Shown one piece after another: positions 8,322 through 17,300 of a stretch of 64,000 bases of DNA (position 1 is its first letter; the number at the start of each line of letters is the position of its first letter). Below the pieces are notes generated by a model. That model worked only from the letters and a program-made list of their open reading frames with translations, ran no database searches and was not told the DNA's origin. A program made the translations under genes and the position numbers. This stretch comes from Tersicoccus mangrovi (GTDB lineage: Bacteria; Actinomycetota; Actinomycetes; Actinomycetales; Micrococcaceae): NCBI RefSeq assembly GCF_036881825.1, contig NZ_JBAJMW010000003.1:62001-126000 (forward strand), in the 5' to 3' direction.

Positions 8322-9581
8322 ATGACCGCGCACCCGGACACCACCGACCGCACCAGCTCCAGCTCCAGTTCCCGCACTGCAGCCGAGGTCCCCGCCGACC
8401 CGTCGGCCGGCATGGGCACCATGGCCGATCCCGGCGACCTGATCGGCCTGGACGCCCTGCTCAGCCAGGACGAGCGGGACCTCCGCGACCGGGTGCGCAC
8501 CTTCGTGGACGAGTCGATCCGCCCCCACATCGCCGACTGGTACGAGGACGCGGTGTTTCCGCTGCACCTCGTCCCCGAGTTCGGCCGGCTCGGGCTGCTC
8601 GGCATGCATCTGGAGGGCTACGGCTGCCCCGGCCGGTCCGCCGTCGAGTACGGCCTCGCCGCCGCGGAGCTCGAGGCCGGTGACTCCGGGCTGCGCACGT
8701 TCGTCTCGGTGCAGGGATCGCTCGCGATGACGGCGATCCACCGGCACGGCTCCGAGGAGCAGAAGACCGAATGGCTGCCCCGGATGGCGGCGGGCGAGGT
8801 GATCGGCTGCTTCGGGCTGACCGAGCCGACCGCCGGCTCGGACCCCTCCTCGATGGCCACCGTCGCCAGGCGCGACGGCGACGACTGGGTGATCAACGGC
8901 GCCAAGCGCTGGATCGGGCTCGCCTCGGTCGCGCAGATCGCCGTGATCTGGGCGCAGACCGACGACGGTGTGCGCGGCTTCCTCGTCCCGACCGACGCCC
9001 CGGGGTTCACCGCGACCCCGATCGCGCCCAAGCTCTCGATGCGCGCCTCGATCCAGTGCGACATCGAACTGACCGACGTGCGGCTGCCCGCCTCGGCGAT
9101 GCTGCCCGGAGCGCGCGGGCTGCGCGGGCCGTTCACGTGCCTGAACGAGGCGCGCTACGGCATCATCTGGGGGTCGATGGGCGCCGCCCGGGACAGCTTC
9201 CAGGCCGCCCTCGCGTACGCGAAGCAGCGGCTGCAGTTCGACCGGCCGCTCGCCGGCTACCAGCTGACCCAGCAGAAGCTGGTCGACATGGCCGTCGAGA
9301 TCAACAAGGGTCTCCTGCTGGCGCTGCACCTGGGCCGGCTCAAGGACGCCGGGCAGCTGGCCCCGCACCAGATCTCGCTGGGCAAGCTCAACAACTGCCG
9401 GGAGGCGATCGCCATCTGCCGCGAGGCGCGCACCGTGTTCGGTGGCAACGGCATCACCCTGGATCACGCGCCGCTGCGGCACGCCAACAACCTCGAGTCG
9501 GTGCGCACCTACGAGGGCACCGACGAGGTGCACACCCTGATCCTCGGCCAGCACCTCACCGGCGAGTCGGCGTTCCGCTGA
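8322..9581 (+). CDS. gcdH: Acyl-CoA dehydrogenase, glutaryl-CoA dehydrogenase-like
   Basis: FAD enzyme that probably oxidises and decarboxylates glutaryl-CoA to crotonyl-CoA in lysine/tryptophan breakdown. The 419-aa product has the three-part acyl-CoA dehydrogenase layout. Family-specific stretches are CLNEARYGIIWG (about residue 270) and GNGITLDHAPLRHANNLESV followed by TYEGTDEVHTLILG. Glu398 in YEGT is the catalytic base. A Ser/Thr-rich 30-residue N-terminal extension precedes the domain. A CATTCT box lies 6 nt before the chosen ATG, so the mRNA may be leaderless; no Shine-Dalgarno site is seen. Confidence is high for the family and moderate for the exact substrate. Confidence 0.85.
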   Translation: MTAHPDTTDRTSSSSSSRTAAEVPADPSAGMGTMADPGDLIGLDALLSQDERDLRDRVRTFVDESIRPHIADWYEDAVFPLHLVPEFGRLGLLGMHLEGYGCPGRSAVEYGLAAAELEAGDSGLRTFVSVQGSLAMTAIHRHGSEEQKTEWLPRMAAGEVIGCFGLTEPTAGSDPSSMATVARRDGDDWVINGAKRWIGLASVAQIAVIWAQTDDGVRGFLVPTDAPGFTATPIAPKLSMRASIQCDIELTDVRLPASAMLPGARGLRGPFTCLNEARYGIIWGSMGAARDSFQAALAYAKQRLQFDRPLAGYQLTQQKLVDMAVEINKGLLLALHLGRLKDAGQLAPHQISLGKLNNCREAIAICREARTVFGGNGITLDHAPLRHANNLESVRTYEGTDEVHTLILGQHLTGESAFR

Positions 9582-9652
9582 GCCGCTGACCTGCATCGCT
9601 GGACCGGGCGGCCGCGCCCGGCCGGCGGCGGCCCCGGTCCTCGTGTGGCGGT

Positions 9653-9673
9653 CCGAGCCGGCGCCCGGCTCGG
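9653..9673. terminator. Bidirectional hairpin between convergent genes
   Basis: Perfect 9-bp arms CCGAGCCGG / CCGGCTCGG with a 3-nt loop lie between the gcdH-like gene and the leftward cstA operon. A second dyad (GGACCGGG / CCCGGTCC, 9601-9640) precedes it. The 128-nt gap holds nothing else. Confidence 0.5.
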
Positions 9674-9709
9674 CCGTCACAGGCCTCCCGACGACGCGCT
9701 GAGCCGGGC

Positions 9710-10168
9710 TCAGTCCTCGCCGGGGCCGGCGGCGAAGGCGTCCTCGGCAGCGCTCACGAACTCCGCGACGCCCGCCGCCCGCCGGTGGACGGCGTCGAGG
9801 CCGCCGGCGCCGAGCCGGACCATGGCCGCCGCCTCGGCGGTCGCGGCCAGCGCGTTGCCGCTGCGCGTCAGGGCCCGGTGCACGTCGGAGAGCCAGCCGT
9901 GCGCGGAGGCGGGGATGTCGGTGCCCTCGCTCGGCGCCGCCCGGTGCGCCCCCTCGCAGACCACGCGCACCCGGGGCAGCAGGCTTGCGAGCTCGTCGCC
10001 GGTGATGACGAGCGCGTTGGCCGTCGCGACGTCGGGGATCTCCTCGATCACCTGGTGGTAGCGGTCCAGCGCCCGCTGGAACCGGTCGTGCGCGCGGCGC
10101 CACACCCCGCGGCCGAGCCGTGCGTCGTCACGGCGGGCAGCGCGCCCCCCGGAGAAGAAGCCGGCCAT
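9710..10168 (-). CDS. Hypothetical helical protein, third gene of the cstA operon
   Basis: I do not recognise a family. The 152-aa product begins MAGFFSGGRAARRDD and looks entirely alpha-helical and soluble (FQRALDRYHQVIEEIPDVATANAL, later AATAEAAAMVRLG), with no signal peptide, membrane segment or metal motif. It starts 2 nt after the stop of the YbdD-family gene, so it is very probably co-transcribed and perhaps translationally coupled with it. Its role is likely accessory to the CstA carrier, but this is context only. Codon use and GC match the surroundings. Confidence 0.75.
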   Translation of the reverse strand: MAGFFSGGRAARRDDARLGRGVWRRAHDRFQRALDRYHQVIEEIPDVATANALVITGDELASLLPRVRVVCEGAHRAAPSEGTDIPASAHGWLSDVHRALTRSGNALAATAEAAAMVRLGAGGLDAVHRRAAGVAEFVSAAEDAFAAGPGED

Positions 10169-10170
10169 GG

Positions 10171-10419
10171 TCAGCAGCAGCGCCCCTGCGGGTTCTTGTC
10201 CTGCCAGTCGTTGCGCGCCCGCCAGTAGTCGCGCTCGCTCATCACAGGTTCACCCGGGTGCGTGGCCTGCCGGTGCGCCACGTACGTCTCGTAGGCGTCC
10301 TCCCCCATCACGCCGCGCACGTACCAGCGCACCGTCGCCCACCAGCCGCTCGGGCGGCGGGCCGATCCGCAGGACCGTCCGCCCGTGGCGGACGGTCCCG
10401 GGAACGGGGTGGAGGACAT
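10171..10419 (-). CDS. YbdD/YjiX family small protein, CstA partner
   Basis: Small cytosolic protein (82 aa) of the YbdD/YjiX family, whose genes follow cstA/btsT-type carriers in many bacteria and are needed for carrier function in E. coli studies. The recognisable core is VRWYVRGVMGEDAYETYVAH followed by HPGEPVMSERDYWRAR. A 30-residue Pro/Ser/Gly-rich N-terminus and a Cys-containing tail (QGRCC) flank it. The ATG overlaps the cstA stop by 1 nt (TGATG), indicating coupled translation. Middle gene of a three-gene leftward operon. Confidence 0.9.
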   Translation of the reverse strand: MSSTPFPGPSATGGRSCGSARRPSGWWATVRWYVRGVMGEDAYETYVAHRQATHPGEPVMSERDYWRARNDWQDKNPQGRCC

Positions 10420-12725
10420 CAGTGGCCCACTCGCTGCGGCTGCGACTCGGCCGGCACCTCGGCCCAGCGCCCTTCCAGCGCCTTCTCCGAGGGCGTGGTG
10501 ATGAACCCGGCGGGTGCGTAGATGCGGGACGCCACCGGGGTGTCCTCGGTGTTCGGGCCGCCGCGGTGCCGCAGAGCCCGGACCGTCGTGACGATCGCCG
10601 CGACGATGACGATGATCGACAGCGTCACGAAGACGATCGACAGGGTGCCCTGGATGAACGAGTTGCGGACCACCGCCTCCATCGCCGCGGTCGTCTTGGC
10701 GGTGCCCAGGCTCGTCTTCCCGGCCGCCAGCGCGTCCCGGTACAGGGCGTGCTGCGCCCAGTAGCCCACGGCCGGCACCGGCGAGAAGATCTTGAACATC
10801 GACGCCGTGATGGTCACGACCGCCGCGAAGGCCAGTGGTAGGGCCACGACCCACAGCTTCCCGACCACCCCGCGCCGGGCGACGATCGCCATGCACACGG
10901 CCAGCGCGATCGCGGCGAGGAGCTGGTTGGCGATGCCGAACAGCGGGAAGAGGGTGTTGATGCCGCCGAGCGGATCGGTGACGCCCATGATCAGGATGGC
11001 GCCCCACGCGGCCACCATGACCGCCGTCGCGATCCACGAGCCGACCACCCACGAGGTGTCACGGAAGCGCGGGATCACGCTGCCGAGCCAGTCCTGCAGC
11101 ATGAAGCGGGCCACGCGGGTGCCGGCGTCCACCGCGGTGAGGATGAACAGCGCCTCGAACATGATGGCGAAGTGGTACCAGAAGCTCATCATCCCGCCGC
11201 CGCCGAACCACTGCTGCATGATGTGGGCCATGCCGACGGCCAGCGTCGGGGCGCCACCGGTGCGGGAGATGATGCTCTGCTCCCCCACGTCGTTCGCCGT
11301 CTGGGTGAGCATGTCCGGGGTCAGGTTGACTCCCTGCAGGCCCAGGCTGTTGACGAAGGCGACGGCGCCCTGCACGGTGCCACCCGTCGAAGCGGGCGAG
11401 GAGTTCATCGCGAAGTAGATGCCCCGGTCGATCGAGATCGCGGCGACGAGCGCCATGATCGCGACGAAGGACTCCATGAGCATGCCGCCGTACCCGATCA
11501 GGCGGGTCTGCCGCTCCTTCTCGATGAGCTTCGGCGTCGTGCCCGAGGCGATCAGCGCGTGGAAGCCGGAGAGGGCACCGCACGCGATGGTGACGAAGAG
11601 GAACGGGAAGAGGGAGCCGGGCACCACGGGCCCGTTCTCCTTGCTGGCGAACTCGCTGAAGGCAGGCACGGAGATCTCGGGCCGGACGACGATGATCGCG
11701 ATGGCCAGCAGCGCGATGGTGCCGATCTTCATGAACGTCGAGAGGTAGTCGCGCGGTGCGAGCAGCAGCCACACCGGCAGCACGGCGGCGATGAACCCGT
11801 AGATGATGATCATCCACGCGAGCGTCACCTTGTCGAGGTGGAACAGGGCGTTGCCCCACTCGCTCGCCCCGACCCAGCGGCCGGCCACGATCGCGAGGAT
11901 GAGCAGCACGAAGCCGATGATCGAGACCTCGGTGACCCGGCCCGGCCGGATGAACCGCAGGTAGACGCCCATGAAGAGGGCGATCGGGATGGTCATGCCG
12001 ACGGAGAAGACGCCCCACGTGCTCTCGCCCAGGGCGTTGACCACGACGAGGGCGAGGATCGCCACGATGATGACCATGATGACGAGCGTCGCGATCTGCG
12101 CGGCGATGCCGCCGATGACGCCGAGCTCGTCGCGGGCCATCTGCCCGAGCGACCGGCCGCCGCGGCGCATGGAGAAGAAGAGGACCAGGTAGTCCTGCAC
12201 GGCGCCGGCGAGCACGACGCCGACGATGATCCAGATGGTGCCGGGCAGGTAGCCCATCTGCGCGGCCAGGACGGGCCCGACCAGCGGACCGGCGCCGGCG
12301 ATCGCGGCGAAGTGGTGGCCGTAGAGCACCCGGCGGTCGGTCGGCATGTAGTCGCGGCCGTTGGCCTTGTACTCGGCCGGGGTGGCGCGCCGGTCGTCGG
12401 GCTTCGTGATCCAGCGCTCGATGTACCGGGAGTAGAAGCGGTAGGCGATCAGGTAGGTCGCGACGGCCGCGAACACGAACCAGATCGCGTTGACGGTCTC
12501 ACCGCGCACGAGGGCGAGCATCACCCAGGCGACGCCACCGAGCAGGGCGATGGCCACCCAGAGGGCGATCTTGGCCGGCGTCCACTTCCGGTGGTCCGCC
12601 TCGAGCACGTCGGCGTCGACCGCCGCGGGCGGCAGATCGGGGTCCGCCTGCAGGGTGTCCGCCGACGGGCGCACCGCGCCGTCTCGTTCGTCGTCCGGGC
12701 GGTCGTCACTGCGGTGTGAACCCAT
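10419..12725 (-). CDS. cstA: CstA-family peptide/pyruvate transporter
   Basis: Large polytopic carrier of the carbon-starvation CstA family, which takes up peptides and/or pyruvate. The 768-aa protein has an acidic cytosolic tail (about 45 residues), then roughly 16-18 membrane segments. Family landmarks are HHFAAIAGAGPLVGPVLAAQMGY at about residues 141-163, MRRGGRSLGQMARDELG at about 187, and GALSGFHALIASGTTPKLI (near 385-405) next to the conserved GYGGMLMES. ATG is preceded by GAGGAGAGGGTC. A hairpin with 10-bp arms sits in its 5' leader. It heads the cstA-ybdD-hypothetical operon. Confidence 0.95.
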   Translation of the reverse strand: MGSHRSDDRPDDERDGAVRPSADTLQADPDLPPAAVDADVLEADHRKWTPAKIALWVAIALLGGVAWVMLALVRGETVNAIWFVFAAVATYLIAYRFYSRYIERWITKPDDRRATPAEYKANGRDYMPTDRRVLYGHHFAAIAGAGPLVGPVLAAQMGYLPGTIWIIVGVVLAGAVQDYLVLFFSMRRGGRSLGQMARDELGVIGGIAAQIATLVIMVIIVAILALVVVNALGESTWGVFSVGMTIPIALFMGVYLRFIRPGRVTEVSIIGFVLLILAIVAGRWVGASEWGNALFHLDKVTLAWMIIIYGFIAAVLPVWLLLAPRDYLSTFMKIGTIALLAIAIIVVRPEISVPAFSEFASKENGPVVPGSLFPFLFVTIACGALSGFHALIASGTTPKLIEKERQTRLIGYGGMLMESFVAIMALVAAISIDRGIYFAMNSSPASTGGTVQGAVAFVNSLGLQGVNLTPDMLTQTANDVGEQSIISRTGGAPTLAVGMAHIMQQWFGGGGMMSFWYHFAIMFEALFILTAVDAGTRVARFMLQDWLGSVIPRFRDTSWVVGSWIATAVMVAAWGAILIMGVTDPLGGINTLFPLFGIANQLLAAIALAVCMAIVARRGVVGKLWVVALPLAFAAVVTITASMFKIFSPVPAVGYWAQHALYRDALAAGKTSLGTAKTTAAMEAVVRNSFIQGTLSIVFVTLSIIVIVAAIVTTVRALRHRGGPNTEDTPVASRIYAPAGFITTPSEKALEGRWAEVPAESQPQRVGH

Positions 12726-12766
12726 GACCCTCTCCTCGAGTGCTCGTGATGATGGCGAGCGCGTGG

Positions 12767-12792
12767 CGCCGCAGGCTGCCCGGCCTGCGGCG
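12767..12792 (-). other. Leader hairpin upstream of cstA
   Basis: Perfect 10-bp arms (CGCCGCAGGC / GCCTGCGGCG, 6-nt loop) lie 42-67 nt before the cstA start, just downstream of a possible -10 box (TAACCT, 12812-12807 on the minus strand). It may stabilise or regulate the cstA mRNA leader, or simply end the rightmost convergent transcription. Function unproven. Confidence 0.35.
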
Positions 12793-12870
12793 TCGCTCGT
12801 CCTTCGAGGTTACCCCCGGGCACCGACCGAACGTGGCGGCGGTCACGGAAGGGGTCCGTGCGAGCGGCTC

Positions 12871-13848
12871 TCAGGTCGTGAGCAGGACCTTGCCGATATG
12901 GCTGCCGGAGTCGAAGTACTCGTGGGCCGCGGCTGCCTCGGCGAGCGGGAACCGGCGGTCGATCAGCGGCGCGAGGCGCCCGGACTCGATCAGCGGCCAC
13001 ACGTGCTCGCGCACGGCGGCGATGATCTGCGCCTTCTCCGGCCGGGGCCGGGCGCGCAGCGTCGTACCGATCACCGAGGCGCGCTTGCCCATCAGCCGCC
13101 CGATGTTCAGCTCGGCGCGGCTGCCCTGCTGGGTGGCGATGATGACGAGCCGCCCGTTCGCGGCGATGGCCTGCAGGTTGCGGTCCAGGTAGGCGCCGCC
13201 GACGACGTCGAGGATGACGTCGACGCCCTTCCCGTCGGTCAGCTCCCCGATGCGCTCGACGAAGTCCTCGGTCGTGTAGTCGATCCCGGCGACGGCGCCC
13301 AGCTTCACGGACGCGTCGATCTTCTGCTGCGAGGACGCGGTGACGTAGACGTGGGCGCCCACCGCGGTGGCGAGCTGGATCGCGGTGGTGCCGATGCCGC
13401 CGGCGCCGCCGTGGACGAGCAGGGTCTCGCCCTCCTGCAGGCGCGCGTGCAGCGACAGGTTGGCCCAGACGGTCGCGACGGTCTCGGGCAGCCCGGCGGC
13501 GTCGACCAGGTCCACCCCGGCCGGAACGGGCAGCACCTGCCCGGCGGGCACGGCGACCTTCTCGGCGTAGCCTCCGCCGGCGAGCAGGGCGCACACCTGG
13601 TCTCCGACGGCGAAGCCGTCCACGCCGTCGCCGACCGCGCTGACCGTGCCGGAGACCTCCAGGCCCGGCAGCTCCGACTCCCCGGGCGGCGGCGGGTAGT
13701 GGCCCTTGCGCTGGTTGACGTCGGCGCGGTTGATGCCGGCGGCGGCGACGTCGATGACGACGTCACCCGGTGCGGGCTCCGGATCCGGCAGGTCGGTGAG
13801 GACGAGCGACTCGGGGCCGCCGAACGTGGGCAGCTGGATGGCCTTCAT
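12871..13848 (-). CDS. NAD(P)H quinone oxidoreductase, PIG3/QOR family (zinc-free MDR)
   Basis: Medium-chain reductase that moves hydride from NADPH to quinones or enones. With the start MKAIQLPTFGGPESL it is 325 aa. It shows the QOR N-terminal fold, the PIG3-type AAGINRADVNQRKGHYPPPPGES stretch (about 40-62) and the nucleotide-binding VHGGAGGIGTTAIQLA (about 145-160). Catalytic zinc ligands are absent. I choose the second ATG because CACAAT lies 7 nt upstream, the same GGCACAATGG phrase seen before tadA, pointing to a leaderless mRNA. An ATG 9 nt earlier would overlap that box. Its gene stands alone between cstA and tRNA-Ser. Confidence 0.88.
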   Translation of the reverse strand: MKAIQLPTFGGPESLVLTDLPDPEPAPGDVVIDVAAAGINRADVNQRKGHYPPPPGESELPGLEVSGTVSAVGDGVDGFAVGDQVCALLAGGGYAEKVAVPAGQVLPVPAGVDLVDAAGLPETVATVWANLSLHARLQEGETLLVHGGAGGIGTTAIQLATAVGAHVYVTASSQQKIDASVKLGAVAGIDYTTEDFVERIGELTDGKGVDVILDVVGGAYLDRNLQAIAANGRLVIIATQQGSRAELNIGRLMGKRASVIGTTLRARPRPEKAQIIAAVREHVWPLIESGRLAPLIDRRFPLAEAAAAHEYFDSGSHIGKVLLTT

Positions 13849-13932
13849 CTGCCCCATTGTGCCCCGTCGGTCTTCGGTCCGTCGGTGTCGCTTTGTTGCC
13901 GCACAGCTGCCCGTGACAGACTGGCAGGCCCA

Positions 13933-14020
13933 GGAAGGTTGTCCGAGCGGCCGATGGAGCTGGTCTTGAAAACCAGTGTGCGGTGACCCCGTACCGAGGG
14001 TTCGAATCCCTCACCTTCCG
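13933..14020 (+). tRNA. tRNA-Ser (anticodon TGA)
   Basis: 88-nt class II tRNA. Acceptor GGAAGGT pairs with ACCTTCC, discriminator G is as expected for Ser, the anticodon loop CTTGAAA sits within CTGGT/ACCAG, and a long variable arm and TTCGAATC T-loop are present. CCA is not encoded. It reads UCA-type codons. Confidence 0.97.
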
Positions 14021-14051
14021 CTCCTGAGGTCGGCCGGCCCGGTTCCCTCTC

Positions 14052-14114
14052 GTGTTCGGCCGAGAGTGACATCTTCGGCCGAATTCCCGGCCGATGATGT
14101 TGTTCCCGACCGAC
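14052..14114. repeat. Long imperfect intergenic hairpin, family 1 copy (D)
   Basis: Left arm 14054-14081 and right arm 14088-14114 pair over about 27 bp around a 6-nt loop. The arms carry TTCGGCCGAGAGTGACATC (left) and its imperfect complement. The same arm sequence recurs at 53927-54006 and 58996-59058. It lies 32 nt after tRNA-Ser(TGA). The remaining 240 nt before the nuclease gene hold no gene; a weak -10-like TAGCCT near 14275 is the only other signal seen. Confidence 0.75.
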
Positions 14115-14354
14115 CGGACGTCCGCTCGGTCCCGCGCAACGACGCACCGCCCCCGCGTCGCCGCCCCGCCTCACCGCTCGGCGGATCCCCGTTACCCGCC
14201 GGTCACCGGCAGCAATCCCCTGTTCACGCAACCCTGATGGGATGCCCTCGGACGGTTGTGTCGGAGGTCACCACTAGCCTCCGGGACACCGGCACCACCA
14301 TCACTCGCACCGGCCGTCTCATCACCGGCCGGGCCCGAACGGGAGTCCCTGCAC

Positions 14355-17300
14355 ATGCCCTTCCTGAGAGCCCCATCAGCCCGAGATCTCCAGCGAGGAG
14401 CGGTCAGCGCCGTCCTCGCCACCGCCCTGATCGTTTCCCCCCTGCTCGCCTTTCCCGCCGCGGCGGTGGACGCGCCCGCCACATCATCGACGCCCGGCGT
14501 CGTCATCAGTGAGGCCTACACCAACGGCGGTAGCGCCAACGCCCCGTACAAGAACAAGTTCGTCGAGCTCTACAACGGCGCCGACGCCGCCGTGAGCGTG
14601 GACGGCTGGTCCGTCCAGTACCGTGCGGCCAGCAGCACCGCCGCCCCGACCGGCGTCATCCCGCTGACCGGCAGCATCCCGGCGAAGGGCCACTACCTGG
14701 TGGCCGCCTCCTCGAACGGCGCCAGCGGCGCGGCCCTACCGACCGCCGACGCCACCGGCGGCACCTCCTTCGCCGGCACCGCCGGCACGATCGTGCTGGC
14801 GAATCAGGCGACCGCGGTCTCCGGGCTGCCCACCGGCTCCGTGACCGGCGCGCAGCGGCCCAGCGGCGTCGTCGACGTCCTCGGCTACGGCACGTCCAAC
14901 ACCTTCGAGACGAAGGCCGCCGCGGCGCCCGCCGCGAACACCGACCCGAAGTCCATCATCCGGACCGGCGCGGACACCGACGACAACAGCGCCGACTTCG
15001 CCCTCACGTCCGACGTGACGCCGCAGAACACGGCGTCGTCGACGGGTGAGCCGACGCCGCAGCCCACCGCGACCGCGTCGCCCACGGCCAGCCCCACGGC
15101 GACCGCCTCGCCCACGGCCAGCCCCACCGCCAGCCCCACGGCGACCGCATCGCCCACCGCCACCGCCACCGCCAGCCCGACAGCCACGGCCTCCCCGACG
15201 GCTCCGGCCGACGTCACGCCCATCGCCCAGATCCAGGGCACGGGTCCGACCAGCGGAATGGTCAACCAGACGGTCACGACGCGCGGTCGCGTCACCGCGG
15301 CCTACCCGACGGGCGGCTTCAACGGCTACTACATCCAGACCGCGGGCACCGGCGGCGACGTCGACCCGGCCACGCACCGGGCCTCGGACGCGATCTTCGT
15401 CTACTCCCCCGCGACCGTCGCCGACGTGAAGGCCGGCGACTACGTGCAGGTCACCGGCACCGTCGGCGAGTACTACGGCCTCACGCAGCTCATGGTCGCG
15501 GCCGGCGGTCTCACCCGGCTGACCGAGGCCGCACCCGAGGTCAAGGCCGCCACGGTCGGCCTGCCCACGGACGAGGCGCAGAAGGAGTCGCTCGAGGGCA
15601 TGCTCGTCGCCCCGGCCGGCGACTTCACCGTCACCGACAACTACAGCCTCAACCAGTACGGCGAGATCGGCCTGACGCCGGGCACGAAGCCCCTCGTCAA
15701 CCCGACCGCGGCCGTCGCGCCCGGTGACGCCGCGAAGGCGGCCGCCGCCGACAACACGGCCAGGACCGTCACGCTGGACGACGGCGCCACCACGAACTTC
15801 CTCGGCAGCGCCGCGAACAAGGCGATCCCCCTGCCCTACCTGACGCCGGAGAGGTCCATCCGCGTCGGGGCGGCGGCGACCTTCGCCACCGACGTCGTCC
15901 TCGACTACCGGAACAACGCCTGGAAGTACCAGCCGCTCACCGCGCTGACGGCCGGGAACGCGGCCACGGTGCAGCCGGCCACCTTCAGCGACACCCGGCA
16001 GGCCGCCCCGAAGAACGTCGGCGGTGCCGTCAAGATCGCCACGTTCAACGTCCTGAACTACTTCACCACCACGGGTGACTCGCTCGCCGGCTGCAAGCCC
16101 TACACGGACCGGGACGGCCAGCCCGTCACGGTCAGCGGTGGTTGCGACGCCCGCGGCGCCTGGGACGCGGCCAACCTCAAGCGACAGCAGGACAAGCACG
16201 TCGCCGCCATCAACGGCCTGACCGCCGACGTCGTCGCGCTCGAGGAGATCGAGAACTCCGCGAAGTTCGGCAAGAACCGCGACGACGCCCTGAAGAACCT
16301 CGTCGCCGCGCTCAATGCCGGCACCGGGGCGGACACCTGGGCCTACGTCCCGTCGCCCGCCGCCGTGCCGCCGCTCGCGGACGAGGACGTCATCCGGTCC
16401 GCCTTCATCTACAAGAAGGCCGTCGTGGAGCCGGTCGGCGAGTCCGTCATGCTCCTGGACTCCCTCGCCTTCAGCAACGCCCGGGAGCCGCTCTCCCAGG
16501 TGTTCAAGCCGGTCGGCGCCCCGGACGCGTCCCGGTTCATGGTCATCGGCAACCACTTCAAGTCCAAGGGCTCCTCGGGGGCCACCGGGGCGGACGTGGA
16601 CTCCGGTGACGGGCAGGGTGCGTACAACGCCGCCCGCACGAAGCAGGCCGACGCCCTCCTCGCCTTCGCCGACGCCCGGAAGAAGGACACCGGCGTCAGC
16701 AAGCTCTTCCTCGTCGGTGACTTCAACTCCTACGACCACGAGGACCCGGTGCAGCACATCCTCGCGGCGGGCTACGTGAGCCAGGAGGCGAAGACCGGCA
16801 AGCAGACCTACGCCTTCGGTGGAGCCGTCGGCTCCCTCGACCACGTGTTCGCCACCCCCGAGGCGAACACCGCGGTCACCGGCGCCGACATCTGGGACAT
16901 CAACGCCGACGAGTCGGTCGCCCTGGAGTACAGCCGATGGAACTACAACGCGACGACCTTCTACCGGCCCGACGCCTACCGGTCCAGCGACCACGACCCC
17001 ATCGTGGTCGGCCTGAACCCGGCACCACCGGCACCGGCCACCACCGACATCAATCTGCTGAACATCAACGACTTCCACGGGCGGATCGACGGCAACACCG
17101 TCGCCTTCGCCGGCACCGTGGAGCAGCTCAAGGCCGCCGCGCCCACGGGGCAGACGGTGTTCCTCTCCGCCGGTGACAACATCGGCGCCTCCCTGTTCGC
17201 CTCCTCCGTGGCGCAGGACCAGCCGACCATCGACGTCCTGAACGCTCTCGGCCTGAAAGCATCCGCGGTCGGCAACCACGAGTTCGACCAGGGCTGGGCG

